A stretch of DNA of 64,000 nucleotides from Cytophagales bacterium (GTDB lineage: Bacteria; Bacteroidota; Bacteroidia; Cytophagales; Cyclobacteriaceae), in NCBI GenBank assembly GCA_022360015.1, contig JAKSDQ010000052.1, positions 1-64,000 of the forward strand. Reading direction: 5' to 3'. A program made the translations under genes and the position numbers. Below, piece after piece: positions 1 to 7,751 of the stretch (within the stretch, counting starts at the first letter, position 1; each line of letters begins with the position of its first letter). The notes beneath the pieces are model-generated. The model was not told where the DNA came from, ran no database searches, and was given only the letters and a program-made list of their open reading frames with translations.

Positions 1-38
1 ACCAACTCCCGTCTTTGAGCAGGCCTTAAAGCTTTTTT
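1..38 (-). CDS. IS3 OrfB start reached by -1 frameshift (partial)
   Basis: On the minus strand the heptamer A-AAA-AAG occupies 38 to 32, in the reading frame expected for programmed -1 slippage. Slipping back one base skips the orfA stop at 28-26 and reads KKALRPAQRRELV, the well-known start of the IS3-family (IS407-like) OrfB. The rest of OrfB, which carries the DDE integrase core, lies outside the window. Confidence 0.75.
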
Positions 39-292
39 TCAATCACATCCTTGAGCATCTCCTTGTCCAAAGAAAGGTCGGCCACTAAACGTTTCAGACG
101 GGCATTCTCCTCTTTTAGCTGACGCAATTCTCGCAACTCACTTACACCCAACCCACCGTACTTTTTCTTCCAGTTGTAAAAAGTGGCCTCGGCTATCCCC
201 AGCTTGCGACAAACCTCAACCACACGAACCCCAGACTCAGCTTGCTTCAATGCAAAAGCTATCTGGGCCTCTGTGAATTTTGACTTTTTCAT
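26..292 (-). CDS. IS3-family transposase OrfA (HTH_Tnp_1)
   Basis: An 88-residue OrfA that binds the ends of the insertion sequence. An N-terminal helix-turn-helix (about residues 5-45, with VVEVCRKLGIAEATFYNWKK) is followed by a leucine-rich coiled coil (about 55-85, LRQLKEENARLKRLVADL) typical of IS3 OrfA dimerisation. The length is normal. The protein ends in EKKL followed by TAA, and a slippery heptamer lies in the last codons, so part of translation should continue into OrfB as an OrfAB fusion transposase. I see no disabling mutation. Confidence 0.9.
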   Translation of the reverse strand: MKKSKFTEAQIAFALKQAESGVRVVEVCRKLGIAEATFYNWKKKYGGLGVSELRELRQLKEENARLKRLVADLSLDKEMLKDVIEKKL

Positions 293-378
293 GGCAAAAA
301 ATTTAATAGTTAAGTTAACAGTTTTTTGCCGCTTTCTCTACTTTAAACCTGTACAGTTTCTTGGGAAGAGGTCAATGA

Positions 379-450
379 TTATTTGAGTCATAATTTTCCT
401 TATATTTTAGTAACCGGTTATTTAAATAGGCTGGAAGCATTTAGGTTTTT
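379..450 (+). repeat. 70-bp degenerate direct repeat, copy A
   Basis: This stretch matches 3916-3986 in the same orientation with about 12 differences and one single-base gap (roughly 80% identity by eye). Shared blocks include TTATTTGAG, CATAATTTT and AGCATT. It starts 4 bases beyond the IS3 end and stops where the recombinase remnant begins. Together with copy B it brackets the whole restriction-modification island. It may be the relic of an element end or of an integration event. I do not recognise the family. Confidence 0.7.
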
Positions 451-452
451 AG

Positions 453-557
453 CTGGACTATATAGATGATATTGGGCGTAGGTCCAGCAAGACTACCGAG
501 ATCTACACCAGCGTGGCCAACACATCTTTGAATTCAATTAGAAATCCTTTAGATTAA
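453..557 (+). pseudogene. Tyrosine recombinase (XerC/D-like integrase), C-terminal remnant
   Basis: Reading frame 453-557 gives LDYIDDIGRRSSKTTEIYTS, then VANTSLNSIRNPLD and a stop. This matches the C-terminus of Bacteroidota phage-type integrases, usually ...YIQDLLGHxSSKTTEIYTHVS...IKNPLD. The nucleophilic tyrosine (codon 504-506) is still present, but the upstream LGH box is damaged: one residue appears lost and the histidine is replaced by arginine. The rest of the gene is missing, with a stop codon at 450-452. It is a dead fragment of a mobile-element integrase next to the restriction-modification genes. Confidence 0.7.
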
Positions 558-744
558 GTAGTTATAATTTAAAAATATAAAGAACAGATTCCGTATAGCT
601 ATACATCGTGCCTCATTGTAGAAAGCCGACAACACATTCAAGCACATTTGGTTTTTGCCGACACACAAGGCTAAAAACTAAAAGAGCTTGAATCACCTGT
701 CACAAAAAAGGAATAAAAAAATTTGATGATTAGAAAATTATTCT
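558..744. other. AT-rich spacer between integrase remnant and controller gene
   Basis: I find no ORF here. It contains AGCCGACA at 624-631 and TGCCGACACAC at 656-666. A related AGCCGACAC word recurs at 3062-3070 on the far side of the restriction-modification genes. The last bases lead into the controller promoter. Confidence 0.4.
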
Positions 745-783
745 TATACTTGTCAATAATTGACAAGTCTATAAATACAAGTC
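745..783 (+). promoter_or_regulatory. Controller operator and promoter: palindrome plus direct half-sites
   Basis: Bases 748-768 form an exact palindrome with 10-bp arms, ACTTGTCAAT and ATTGACAAGT, around one central A. The half-site ACAAGTC at 763-769 is repeated at 777-783, three bases before the start codon. A TATACTTG box (745-752), one mismatch from the Bacteroidota -7 consensus TAnnTTTG, overlaps the palindrome. The layout fits autoregulation of a restriction-modification controller protein, which times methylase before nuclease expression. Binding is inferred, not shown. Confidence 0.65.
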
Positions 784-786
784 ATT

Positions 787-1116
787 ATGAACACGAGTTT
801 TGGAGAATTTATCAGGCACTTAAGAAAGGAAAATGGTTTAACGCTTACCAAGCTTGCCGCTAAACTTGAACTGGACTCTGCTAATTTGAGCAAAATTGAA
901 AATGGCAAAAGAGAGTTCGATGAAAAGAGACTCGAAAAATTAGCTAAGGTATTCCAATTGGACTTGAACACAGTTAAGACTGAGTTTTTTAGCGACCTCT
1001 TTGCCAAGAAAATTTATGAAAACAACTGTTCACCTGAAATCTTGACTGTCGCAGAAGAAAAAGTGAAATACTTGAAACAAAAGAATTTGAAACAAACCGA
1101 ATTAAAATTGTCATAA
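787..1116 (+). CDS. XRE-family regulator, probable restriction-modification controller (C) protein
   Basis: A 109-residue DNA-binding protein. The lambda-repressor-type helix-turn-helix occupies about residues 6-62 (GEFIRHLRKENGLTLTKLAA, then LSKIENGKREFDEKRLEKLA). The C-terminal 45 residues are helical and lysine-rich. C proteins are usually near 80 residues, so this one has an extra tail. It ends two bases before the methyltransferase start and reads in the same direction, so the three genes probably form one transcript. The palindrome overlapping its promoter suggests it controls its own operon. The role is inferred from context; the fold assignment is firm. Confidence 0.8.
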   Translation: MNTSFGEFIRHLRKENGLTLTKLAAKLELDSANLSKIENGKREFDEKRLEKLAKVFQLDLNTVKTEFFSDLFAKKIYENNCSPEILTVAEEKVKYLKQKNLKQTELKLS

Positions 1117-1118
1117 AT

Positions 1119-2057
1119 ATGAAGTCCTTGAAGAAGAAAGAATTTTACAGCACTAATTTGGGAACTGCATATTTAGGGGATAGCCTTGAGCTGATGCGGG
1201 AAATACCTGACTCGTCAATCGATTTGATATTGACGTCTCCACCATTTGCGTTAACGCGACAAAAAGAATATGGTAATAAGCAAGAACAAGAATACGTGGA
1301 ATGGTTTTTACAATTCTCAAAAGAGTTTTATCGGATTCTTTCAGTGAATGGTTCTCTTGTAATTGATTTAGGTGGAGCTTATATACCAGGCTACCCGGTT
1401 AGAAGTATTTATCAATTCGAGTTATTGGTTAAACTCTGTCGTGAACAATATTTCTTCCTCGCTCAAGAATTTTATCATTATAACCCATCAAGGCTTCCAA
1501 CACCAGCAGAGTGGGTAACAGTTAGAAGAATAAGAGTAAAAGACTCGGTTAATGTAGTTTGGTGGCTTTCAAAGTCTGAATTTCCAAAAGCGATGAATAG
1601 GAATGTTTTGAAGCCATACAGCGACAGCATGAAATCATTGATTAAAAATGGATACAAAGCTAAACTAAGACCAAGTGGCCATGATATTTCAGACAAATTT
1701 AGGACTGACAATGGGGGTGCAATCCCGCCAAATTTATTAGAATTGGCAAACACCAATTCAAATGGACATTATCAAACTAAGTGCAGAGAGCATGGAATAA
1801 AGCCCCATCCAGCCAGGTTTCCAGTAGGATTTTCTGATTTCTTTATCAAGTTCTTGACGGACGAAAATGATATTGTCCTTGATCCTTTTGCAGGCTCAAA
1901 TACAACGGGATATTCAGCGGAGAATTTAAATAGACGTTGGATTTCAATTGAACTAAATGAAGATTATTTAAAGGGTAGTATTTATCGTTTTGATTCTAAA
2001 ACACCACTTTTTCCGAACAATTTTAAATTAAATGGCAGCAAGACATCGAAAGTATGA
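1119..2057 (+). CDS. DNA (cytosine-N4-)methyltransferase, type II, M.PvuII-like
   Basis: A 312-residue modification enzyme transferring a methyl group from S-adenosylmethionine to the exocyclic N4 of cytosine in its recognition site. The order of motifs is that of beta-class enzymes: catalytic motif IV TSPPFAL at 39-45 first and the AdoMet-binding motif I DPFAGSNTTG at 255-264 near the C-terminus. SPPF in place of DPPY is typical of N4-cytosine methylases. The stretch from TSPPFALTRQKEYGN through PSRLPTPAEWV and KDSVNVVWWL resembles M.PvuII as I recall it, but the target sequence cannot be read from this. Its end overlaps the endonuclease gene by 26 bases, which points to coupled translation. 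Confidence 0.9.
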   Translation: MKSLKKKEFYSTNLGTAYLGDSLELMREIPDSSIDLILTSPPFALTRQKEYGNKQEQEYVEWFLQFSKEFYRILSVNGSLVIDLGGAYIPGYPVRSIYQFELLVKLCREQYFFLAQEFYHYNPSRLPTPAEWVTVRRIRVKDSVNVVWWLSKSEFPKAMNRNVLKPYSDSMKSLIKNGYKAKLRPSGHDISDKFRTDNGGAIPPNLLELANTNSNGHYQTKCREHGIKPHPARFPVGFSDFFIKFLTDENDIVLDPFAGSNTTGYSAENLNRRWISIELNEDYLKGSIYRFDSKTPLFPNNFKLNGSKTSKV

Positions 2058-3030
2058 TCTTCTCGATATTATTATTCAAGGATTCAGAGATGATGGTTGG
2101 AACATCCTATATATAGAAGACCCAAATAATCATCCATTTAGGTTAAAAATTTATCGCGGAGAGGAGTCTTACGATTTAAGGATATATGTTTGGAATTTAA
2201 CTCATGGTGGGGGTGCTATGCGACCTGCTGATGAATATCGAATTCAAATTACAGGGGTCAATCAATTTGAACCTGAACTAAACGGTAAAACCTTAATCCT
2301 CGGTTGGTGGAGGGAAGGAGAAGTTTTTGCAAGTTTTGACTATAACAAACATGTTGGAGCATTAGGTTTTTCTCCATCTATTCAAATAAGAGAGCAAGCC
2401 TTAAGAAAAGCTTATCTTAAAGGCGTTGCTCCTTGGGAAAAAGACAATCAAGAAATTGCAATTGCGTTCCGACCAGACTTTATTGGAGAGAACGTGAGAA
2501 ATTTAGAATCTCTGCACTCATTTGGTGAATCTGAGCAAGATTTTGATGTGTTGAAAGAAGTTACAGAAAATCCCGATGAAGTAAACGACACTGAAATAGC
2601 TGCGGTTGCAGTTGAGCGACAAATTGCAGTTGTAAGCTTCAAAAAGAAGATTCGTGATAACAGTTTCAAATCTCGTGTACTAACATCCTACACAAATAGA
2701 TGTGCTTTTTGTGGTGTTCAATTGAAGCTTATTGACGCTGCACATATCGTTCCCGTTCAACATGGCGGCACTGATGAAACATCAAATGGAATAGCATTAT
2801 GTGCACTTCATCATAGAGCTTTTGATAGAAACCTTGTCACTTTCAATGCTGATTATCAAATTCTAACTAATGAAAGTCAATTTCACAAATTGGCCGAAAT
2901 AGGACTTGATGGTGGAGCGGAAAAATTCAACAATGATTTAAGAGCCGTTATACATCTTCCGCCAACGATAACAGATAGACCACATGTTGATTATATAAAC
3001 GTTGCAAATGATATCCGGGGATGGAGATAA
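2032..3030 (+). CDS. HNH restriction endonuclease (partner of the methyltransferase)
   Basis: A 332-residue protein and the likely nuclease of this restriction-modification pair. The C-terminal third is a classic HNH module: CAFC (224-227), AHIVP with the catalytic histidine at 238, Asn252 in SNGIAL, and CALHH (257-261). The N-terminal 200 residues (WNILYIEDPNNHPFRLKIYR, GWWREGEVFASFDYNKH) form a separate domain that I do not recognise by name and that may recognise the target. R.PvuII itself is a PD-(D/E)XK enzyme, so this HNH enzyme is a different nuclease attached to a PvuII-like methylase. It overlaps the methylase gene by 26 bases in another frame. Confidence 0.8.
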   Translation: MAARHRKYDLLDIIIQGFRDDGWNILYIEDPNNHPFRLKIYRGEESYDLRIYVWNLTHGGGAMRPADEYRIQITGVNQFEPELNGKTLILGWWREGEVFASFDYNKHVGALGFSPSIQIREQALRKAYLKGVAPWEKDNQEIAIAFRPDFIGENVRNLESLHSFGESEQDFDVLKEVTENPDEVNDTEIAAVAVERQIAVVSFKKKIRDNSFKSRVLTSYTNRCAFCGVQLKLIDAAHIVPVQHGGTDETSNGIALCALHHRAFDRNLVTFNADYQILTNESQFHKLAEIGLDGGAEKFNNDLRAVIHLPPTITDRPHVDYINVANDIRGWR

Positions 3031-3061
3031 CCCACAGCCACACACATTGCTAAGTCGCAAC

Positions 3062-3087
3062 AGCCGACACGCATGCCAAAACTTGGC
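3062..3087 (+). repeat. AGCCGACA word plus small hairpin behind the endonuclease gene
   Basis: AGCCGACACGCATG (3062-3075) resembles the AGCCGACAACACAT words before the controller gene (624-637). It is followed by a GCCAA/TTGGC hairpin at 3075-3087. Similar words on both flanks of a gene set suggest a cassette border or recombination site. This is a weak inference from short matches. Confidence 0.3.
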
Positions 3088-3284
3088 GAAGAGTATGTTT
3101 ACCCTACCGCACGGACGGAAAAAGAAACAATAAAGGCACAATATAGTGTAAAAAAAGTGGGAGGACAGGGATTCAGAGAGTTTGGTGTTTTAAAGTAGCA
3201 TGGTACTCTCCAGCTGACAGCAAAGTGTTTTGCAGAGAAGTGTAAACTGAGCTCTGTCTACTTCCACAGCCCTTCTTCAGGGGC

Positions 3285-3548
3285 AACTGGTACCCGATTT
3301 TATGGCCAACTGCTCCACGGTCAAACTCCAATTTTGCAACGGCGACGTCCTTTTTTTTCAATATTTTTGGTGGCCAGATAGACCAGTTTCAACAAGGTCA
3401 TGTCCGAGGTGAAGGCGCTCTTGGTCTTGATCACTTTCCTGATCTGACGATGATAACCTTCTACCACATTAGTGGCGTAAATCAATTTGCGGATTGGGGC
3501 GGTGTACTGAAAACATGTGGGTATGCAACTCGTCCAAAAAATCAGACT
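3285..3548 (-). pseudogene. IS256-family (Mutator) transposase, C-terminal remnant with frameshifts
   Basis: On the minus strand, joining three frames gives SDFLDELHTHMF, then QYTAPIRKLIYATNVVEGYH, RQIRKVIKTKSAF..DMTLLKLVYLATKNIEKK, and finally TSPLQNWSLTVEQLAIK. This is the conserved C-terminus of IS256-family transposases, where TNxxEgxhRQIRKV and the NIEKKWT...QNW block are diagnostic. One extra base separates the first two pieces. A missing base destroys the tryptophan codon after IEKK. A stop precedes the fragment on its 5' side. The catalytic DDE core is gone, so it is inactive. Confidence 0.8.
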
Positions 3549-3615
3549 ACTTAAAAACAGAAAATAGTTATTGAGGATGAATTGAACTAGTCTATATTCA
3601 TATAAATTATGAATT

Positions 3616-3759
3616 TTAAGCAGCTTTCAAATACTTTGCCAGTTTGGATATTTTCTCCAAGTCCTCATCAAAAGGGTTCGACATTTGTCCTGCCAGGTCT
3701 ACCAGAGAGGACAAAGTCAAATAATTGAGATTTTGTCTTCTTTTTATTTTAATTCAGCC
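3616..3759 (-). pseudogene. Unrecognised ORF fragment (C-terminal-like)
   Basis: The minus strand reads RRQNLNYLTLSSLVDLAGQM, then SNPFDEDLEKISKLAKYLKA, Ala and a stop at 3616. A stop lies just upstream and there is no start codon. The regular amphipathic pattern looks like real coding sequence, perhaps the tail of another transposase or of an element-borne protein, but I do not recognise it. It lies between the IS256 remnant and repeat copy B, in the decayed part of the island. Confidence 0.35.
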
Positions 3760-3915
3760 CACTGATTACCAGCACTTTTCTCCTGAAGAGAGCCTCTACT
3801 ACTAAAAGTTCGACACCTCTTTAATTTTCTGGAATTTTAATCAGTTTTGATGCTCATTCTGGTATAACTATTTATTATTCAGTTTTTTGCATGGGTTCGA
3901 TTCCTTTTTGAGTGG

Positions 3916-3986
3916 TTATTTGAGACATAATTTTGCTTATATTTAGTAGCCAGTTACTTAGATAGATTGGCAGCATTCAGATTTTT
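3916..3986 (+). repeat. 70-bp degenerate direct repeat, copy B
   Basis: The second copy of the repeat at 379-450, in the same orientation, with blocks TTATTTGAG, CATAATTTT, TTAGTA and AGCATT. It marks the right end of the stretch that holds the restriction-modification genes and transposon debris. An unrelated decayed ORF begins about 20 bases downstream. Confidence 0.7.
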
Positions 3987-4006
3987 TATTTTAATCAAAC
4001 TTATAA

Positions 4007-4234
4007 TATCATGTTAAGTATCGAAACAGCATAAAAAAATTAGAAAACCTCTTTGATGCCATTTCGGGGGATAAATTTGAAAATCCTAATGAAGTACTGA
4101 AAGAGGAAAATGTTGACCCTCAATTATTGGTTAAAAAAGGGCTTAAAAAAATTGAATCCTTTAAAAAGAAAGCGAAAGAATCTTTTGAAACGGATCGTAA
4201 AAGTTTGCTCAACACGGCAATCTTCTTTTTTTAA
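4007..4234 (+). pseudogene. Start-less charged ORF, unrecognised
   Basis: The frame ending at the stop 4232-4234 reads ...KKLENLFDAISGDKFENPNE, then VLKEENVDPQLLVKKGLKKI and ESFKKKAKESFETDRKSLL. It looks like genuine helical coding sequence but has no ATG, GTG or TTG at its front. An ATG at 4011 in another frame stops after seven codons, so a one-base loss near the run of seven A (4033-4039) is likely. I do not recognise the family. Confidence 0.4.
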
Positions 4235-4293
4235 ACAACTGATAAAAACTGCCGAAGCGGTTATTACAAAAATCCGGTTTATGTGTTTCATAT

Positions 4294-6645
4294 TCATTTT
4301 TTGATGAGCCAAACATCCGAAACTCTCGAATAATCCCTCCAATTCAAATGAGATTCTTCGGGCCTGTCAAAGGACACAGTGATTTTACTGTCTCCTACAA
4401 GCCTTTTTGGAACGACAAACTCTTTAAACCCTTCCAGTTGCTTATCATATTTCACCGGTTCCAATCTATCTCCGTCAATTCTCAGCAGCGCATCTCCGGA
4501 TCCGGTAATCCGAATAATATATCTGCCATTGGGATCGAGGTTTTCATATTTCAGAATAGGGTCATTTTGATATACCAAAGAAGAAAGGCGCCAACGGCTC
4601 TTACCTGAGTCCCACCAACCAAAATCAACAGCATCATACACCGTGGTGGTGACATGGGGGCTGTTTGAAATATTGGAAACATCATCGTAATAATGCTCTT
4701 TACCTGGGTCTTCCCAAGTACGGATTACTTCCAATCGCTCTTTTTTCTCTTTGTCTGTAGCCATTTGGCTAATTTTCTTAAATTCATCCTCATACCACCA
4801 TCTGTTATTCAATGGATGATTCACGAAATCTAATATACAGCCTCTCTGCGGACTGCTAGCCTTGTACAATTCAACACTTGTTTGGAGGCCTGTTAAGTTG
4901 AACAGGGCTTCCGCATATTTGGTAATTTTATAATAAATATCCTGATCAATGGGTTTTGAAACTGCTTCACTGATCTTATCCAGGGCTTTTTTCATGGCTA
5001 CTTCAATACCAAGTTCATCGACTTGCCCCAGAATTTTATTCGCCTTTTTTTCAAGGTCTTTTTCATGAATAAGTCTCCTGCGAATATAGGTATCATAGTT
5101 GGCTCTCATGGTTAGTAAAAGCCACCTCCAGTTGTCAGAAAGTTCCGCGTGATTTTTTTCCAGATTATTCCAAAAAGCAAAGGTGGTTTCTACACTTCCA
5201 TTGGCTATTAATGGCCCAAACCAGTTTTTTTCCAAAGCCAAAATACCATCAGCCACGGCTTGATCATCCTGGGAATTGAAGAAAAAACGGCCGTATTCAG
5301 TCAATATATCCCTGACGTTTTTTTCAGGGTTCCAACCACGCTGACTCCATATGACTTTGTTGACATCGTCATGGCAGCCATCGGAATAACTCACAAACCC
5401 ATCGGTAAACCGGGCATAATTGCGATGTATCTTCGCATAGTATTCCGGTTGAGGGTTGATCCCTTCCCGCCCGATGGTGAGTGCAAAAGCCTGATCGAAA
5501 TTGGGGGCAGGGTAATCACATCTTACATTATGTGTTATATCGGGGTAATGCCGGTGTTTGTATTGTTTGGGTAAGCGAAAGTGCGTCTCGGAAAGTGGAG
5601 GACTGCTGGGGCCTGAAACCACTCCTCTCAGCCATCCGGGTTTTTTATCTTCAAGGTATTTATAGAAATAATCGATTTGTTCTTCGCTGAATCCCTGCAG
5701 TGAAAGCCATATGCCTGCTTTGGGATGGTACTTTGTCAATTGTGTATGTAATTCTTTGAGAAAAGGCATCACCTCTCTCGGGTGATTGTGCCCCGGGTCA
5801 CCTCCCGGGATGAAAACATTATTTAATCTGGGCGTATCCCTGTAGAATTTGTGGTGTTTTTGAAGCTCCTTTTCCCGGAGTTTTTTATCAGTGAGGTCAA
5901 TGGTTGCAGGAATCCAAACCCAGTAGTCTATATCATAAGCCTCGCATATTTTACTGATTTCAAAATTCATCTCCTTACGGGAAATACCCATATGCACACT
6001 TTCATCCCCTTTACCACCAAGTGGAATGTTTTCAATGGCATTGGTACCGAAAATCACCAATTCCCTGATATACTGTTCATATTGCGCCACACTCCAGGCA
6101 TCATAAGAATTCGCGAGATTCCTGTAACCTATCTGATGACCGCGAATGGGGTAGGCCGGAGCTGAAGAAAAATCAAGCGGTAGATCGAGAGAAATCCGGT
6201 TTTTACGCATCCTGGCTTTTCGAAGCAACTCGCCAATACCAAACAAAACCCCCCGGTGGTCAGCGCCAATTATCCAGATTATCTTTTCATTTGCCTGGTT
6301 TTGGTACAAAAGACGGAACCCTTCAGGGCTCATCCCGGTTGAAAAACCATTTTCGCTTTGAGGAATGTCTTTACCCGACAGTTCCTTTGAGCTTTCAAGG
6401 CATAGCGCCATGACGGCTTTGTCTGATACCCAATTGTTTATTGGTTCGATTTTGATAGAAGTCCTTTTTTGAATTTCTTCCTGTAAAACTTTCAGACAAG
6501 TCTTGCTTATGGTGGACGAAATGTCTTGTGAAATAAGAACCGTGGCTTCGGAGAAACTAATGTCTTGAGCCTGAACACGCTCATCAAACATGAGAATAAT
6601 TAATAGTACCATCCATTGGAATCCAGTAAAGCTTTTAGAAATCAT
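4294..6645 (-). CDS. Secreted glycosidase-like protein (GH20b/GH67N-type N-terminus)
   Basis: A 783-residue exported protein. A signal peptide (1-27, hydrophobic core WMVLLIILMF, ending VQAQ) is followed by an N-terminal domain with GADHRGVLFGIGELLR (127-142), the signature of the small domain that precedes the barrel in GH20 and GH67 enzymes. PAYPIRGHQ (163-171) starts the presumed TIM barrel. The C-terminal 150 residues look like a beta-sandwich, perhaps carbohydrate-binding. It probably acts on an extracellular or periplasmic polysaccharide, but I cannot name the substrate or assign catalytic residues. It stands alone on the minus strand with no transporter beside it. An alpha-glucuronidase-like enzyme is one possibility. 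Confidence 0.6.
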   Translation of the reverse strand: MISKSFTGFQWMVLLIILMFDERVQAQDISFSEATVLISQDISSTISKTCLKVLQEEIQKRTSIKIEPINNWVSDKAVMALCLESSKELSGKDIPQSENGFSTGMSPEGFRLLYQNQANEKIIWIIGADHRGVLFGIGELLRKARMRKNRISLDLPLDFSSAPAYPIRGHQIGYRNLANSYDAWSVAQYEQYIRELVIFGTNAIENIPLGGKGDESVHMGISRKEMNFEISKICEAYDIDYWVWIPATIDLTDKKLREKELQKHHKFYRDTPRLNNVFIPGGDPGHNHPREVMPFLKELHTQLTKYHPKAGIWLSLQGFSEEQIDYFYKYLEDKKPGWLRGVVSGPSSPPLSETHFRLPKQYKHRHYPDITHNVRCDYPAPNFDQAFALTIGREGINPQPEYYAKIHRNYARFTDGFVSYSDGCHDDVNKVIWSQRGWNPEKNVRDILTEYGRFFFNSQDDQAVADGILALEKNWFGPLIANGSVETTFAFWNNLEKNHAELSDNWRWLLLTMRANYDTYIRRRLIHEKDLEKKANKILGQVDELGIEVAMKKALDKISEAVSKPIDQDIYYKITKYAEALFNLTGLQTSVELYKASSPQRGCILDFVNHPLNNRWWYEDEFKKISQMATDKEKKERLEVIRTWEDPGKEHYYDDVSNISNSPHVTTTVYDAVDFGWWDSGKSRWRLSSLVYQNDPILKYENLDPNGRYIIRITGSGDALLRIDGDRLEPVKYDKQLEGFKEFVVPKRLVGDSKITVSFDRPEESHLNWRDYSRVSDVWLIKK

Positions 6646-7150
6646 ATTATTATCTACAGTGTTAAAACTATTTTACCGAAGAGCAAGATCAATTAACAGC
6701 GATGCCTTTTTATAAATTCTTGCAAACAGCTATAGCGGACACTTTTAGTTTTAGTATCTAGAGTGCTTTGCTACTATATATTAGGCCAAAAAGTGAAAAT
6801 AGTACTAATGGGGGCTCCAAAATTTTTGTAAAAAATAATGTCTTATATCTAAAACATGCTTTCCCCTATAAAATCCGGTGCTATCTCGGTTAAATAGAAT
6901 AATATTTTATAACTTAGAAGAGTGAAGAATGAAATATTTTTTTGAGATGTCTGAGTTAGACACTCATTTTGGCCGAAAATGCCGCCTTGTTGTCAATAAT
7001 ATTACATTTTTTTGAGTCGGTAACATCCCCCTGCCATAGAGCGATATGCAAATACGACGTATAAGCGTAAGTAAATGAAATCCTTGAGATATTATTGCTA
7101 GCACTTTTGATATGCCAATTTGGAATATCAAAACAATGAAAGATTTTTAA
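6646..7150. other. AT-rich intergenic region, 505 bp
   Basis: This lies between two divergent genes. I find no ORF with plausible protein character, no clear hairpin and no repeat seen elsewhere in the window. It presumably holds both promoters. Confidence 0.5.
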
Positions 7151-7549
7151 ATGTCAAATAAAATGGGAGAAGAAATTATATTACCGGAAGAAGCAGTAAT
7201 CAATAAAATTTATGTAATCAGGGGACTGAAAGTTATGTTAGATAAGGATTTGGCAGGGCTTTACGGAGTAACAACAGGGAATTTAAACAAAGCGGTAAGA
7301 AGAAATATCAAACGGTTTCCTGTAGATTTTATGTTTCAGTTAACTCATGAAGAGTTCGCAGACCTGAAATTACAAATGGAAACATCTGGCAGGGGAGGTA
7401 CCCGTAAGATGCCAAAAGCATTTACTGAACAGGGAGTTGCGATGTTGTCAGGTATGGACGCTGCAAAATGGTTTAGCCACAAAGGGCCAGGATCAATGGT
7501 CTGGTCAATTCAACATTGTCTTTTAAGAGGAACGCATATATCTTATTAG
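7151..7549 (+). pseudogene. ORF6N-domain protein, truncated
   Basis: Residues 1-97 are a clear ORF6N domain, a DNA-binding module of phage and mobile-element proteins (VIRGLKVMLDKDLAGLYGV, RNIKRFPVDFMFQLT, MPKAFTEQGVAML). Family members normally continue with a helical segment and total about 160-300 residues. Here homology stops after AMLSG and the last 33 residues (MDAAKWFSHKGPGSMVWS...) look random. I read this as a gene cut by an old rearrangement. The product, if made, keeps the putative DNA-binding part only. Confidence 0.65.
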
Positions 7550-7751
7550 CAAACAGCGCAATTAGTGATAATTTGGTACTAAAGTATGAGGTAGTTAGCC
7601 ATAATTTTTTGCATGTTTGTGAAGTGAAGGAAAAAAACTTGGCTGACTCAAATTGTTAAATATATTACCATTAAAAATGCCAGTTAATGGTGACGAGGTA
7701 AAAGATATCGACATGATTTAAATCTATACTTGTGAACAAAAATCAATTATT

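Larger units (their letters stand above)
1..374 (-). mobile_element. IS3-family insertion sequence, left part only
   Basis: The minus strand carries an IS3-type orfA, a programmed -1 frameshift site and the first codons of orfB, which leaves the window at base 1. Behind the orfA start the sequence runs to a TGACCTCTTCCCAA end (361-374 on the minus strand), which matches the TG...CA ends usual for IS3 elements, so I place the outer boundary at about 374. The opposite end is outside the window, so the target duplication cannot be checked. The part that is visible looks intact. Confidence 0.8.

Noticed and set aside
183..386. 67-codon open frame on the + strand
   Set aside because: Antisense to OrfA and the IS end; no protein character.
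3173..3361. 62-codon open frame on the minus strand
   Set aside because: It covers the frameshifted end of the IS256 relic and is out of phase with the transposase reading.
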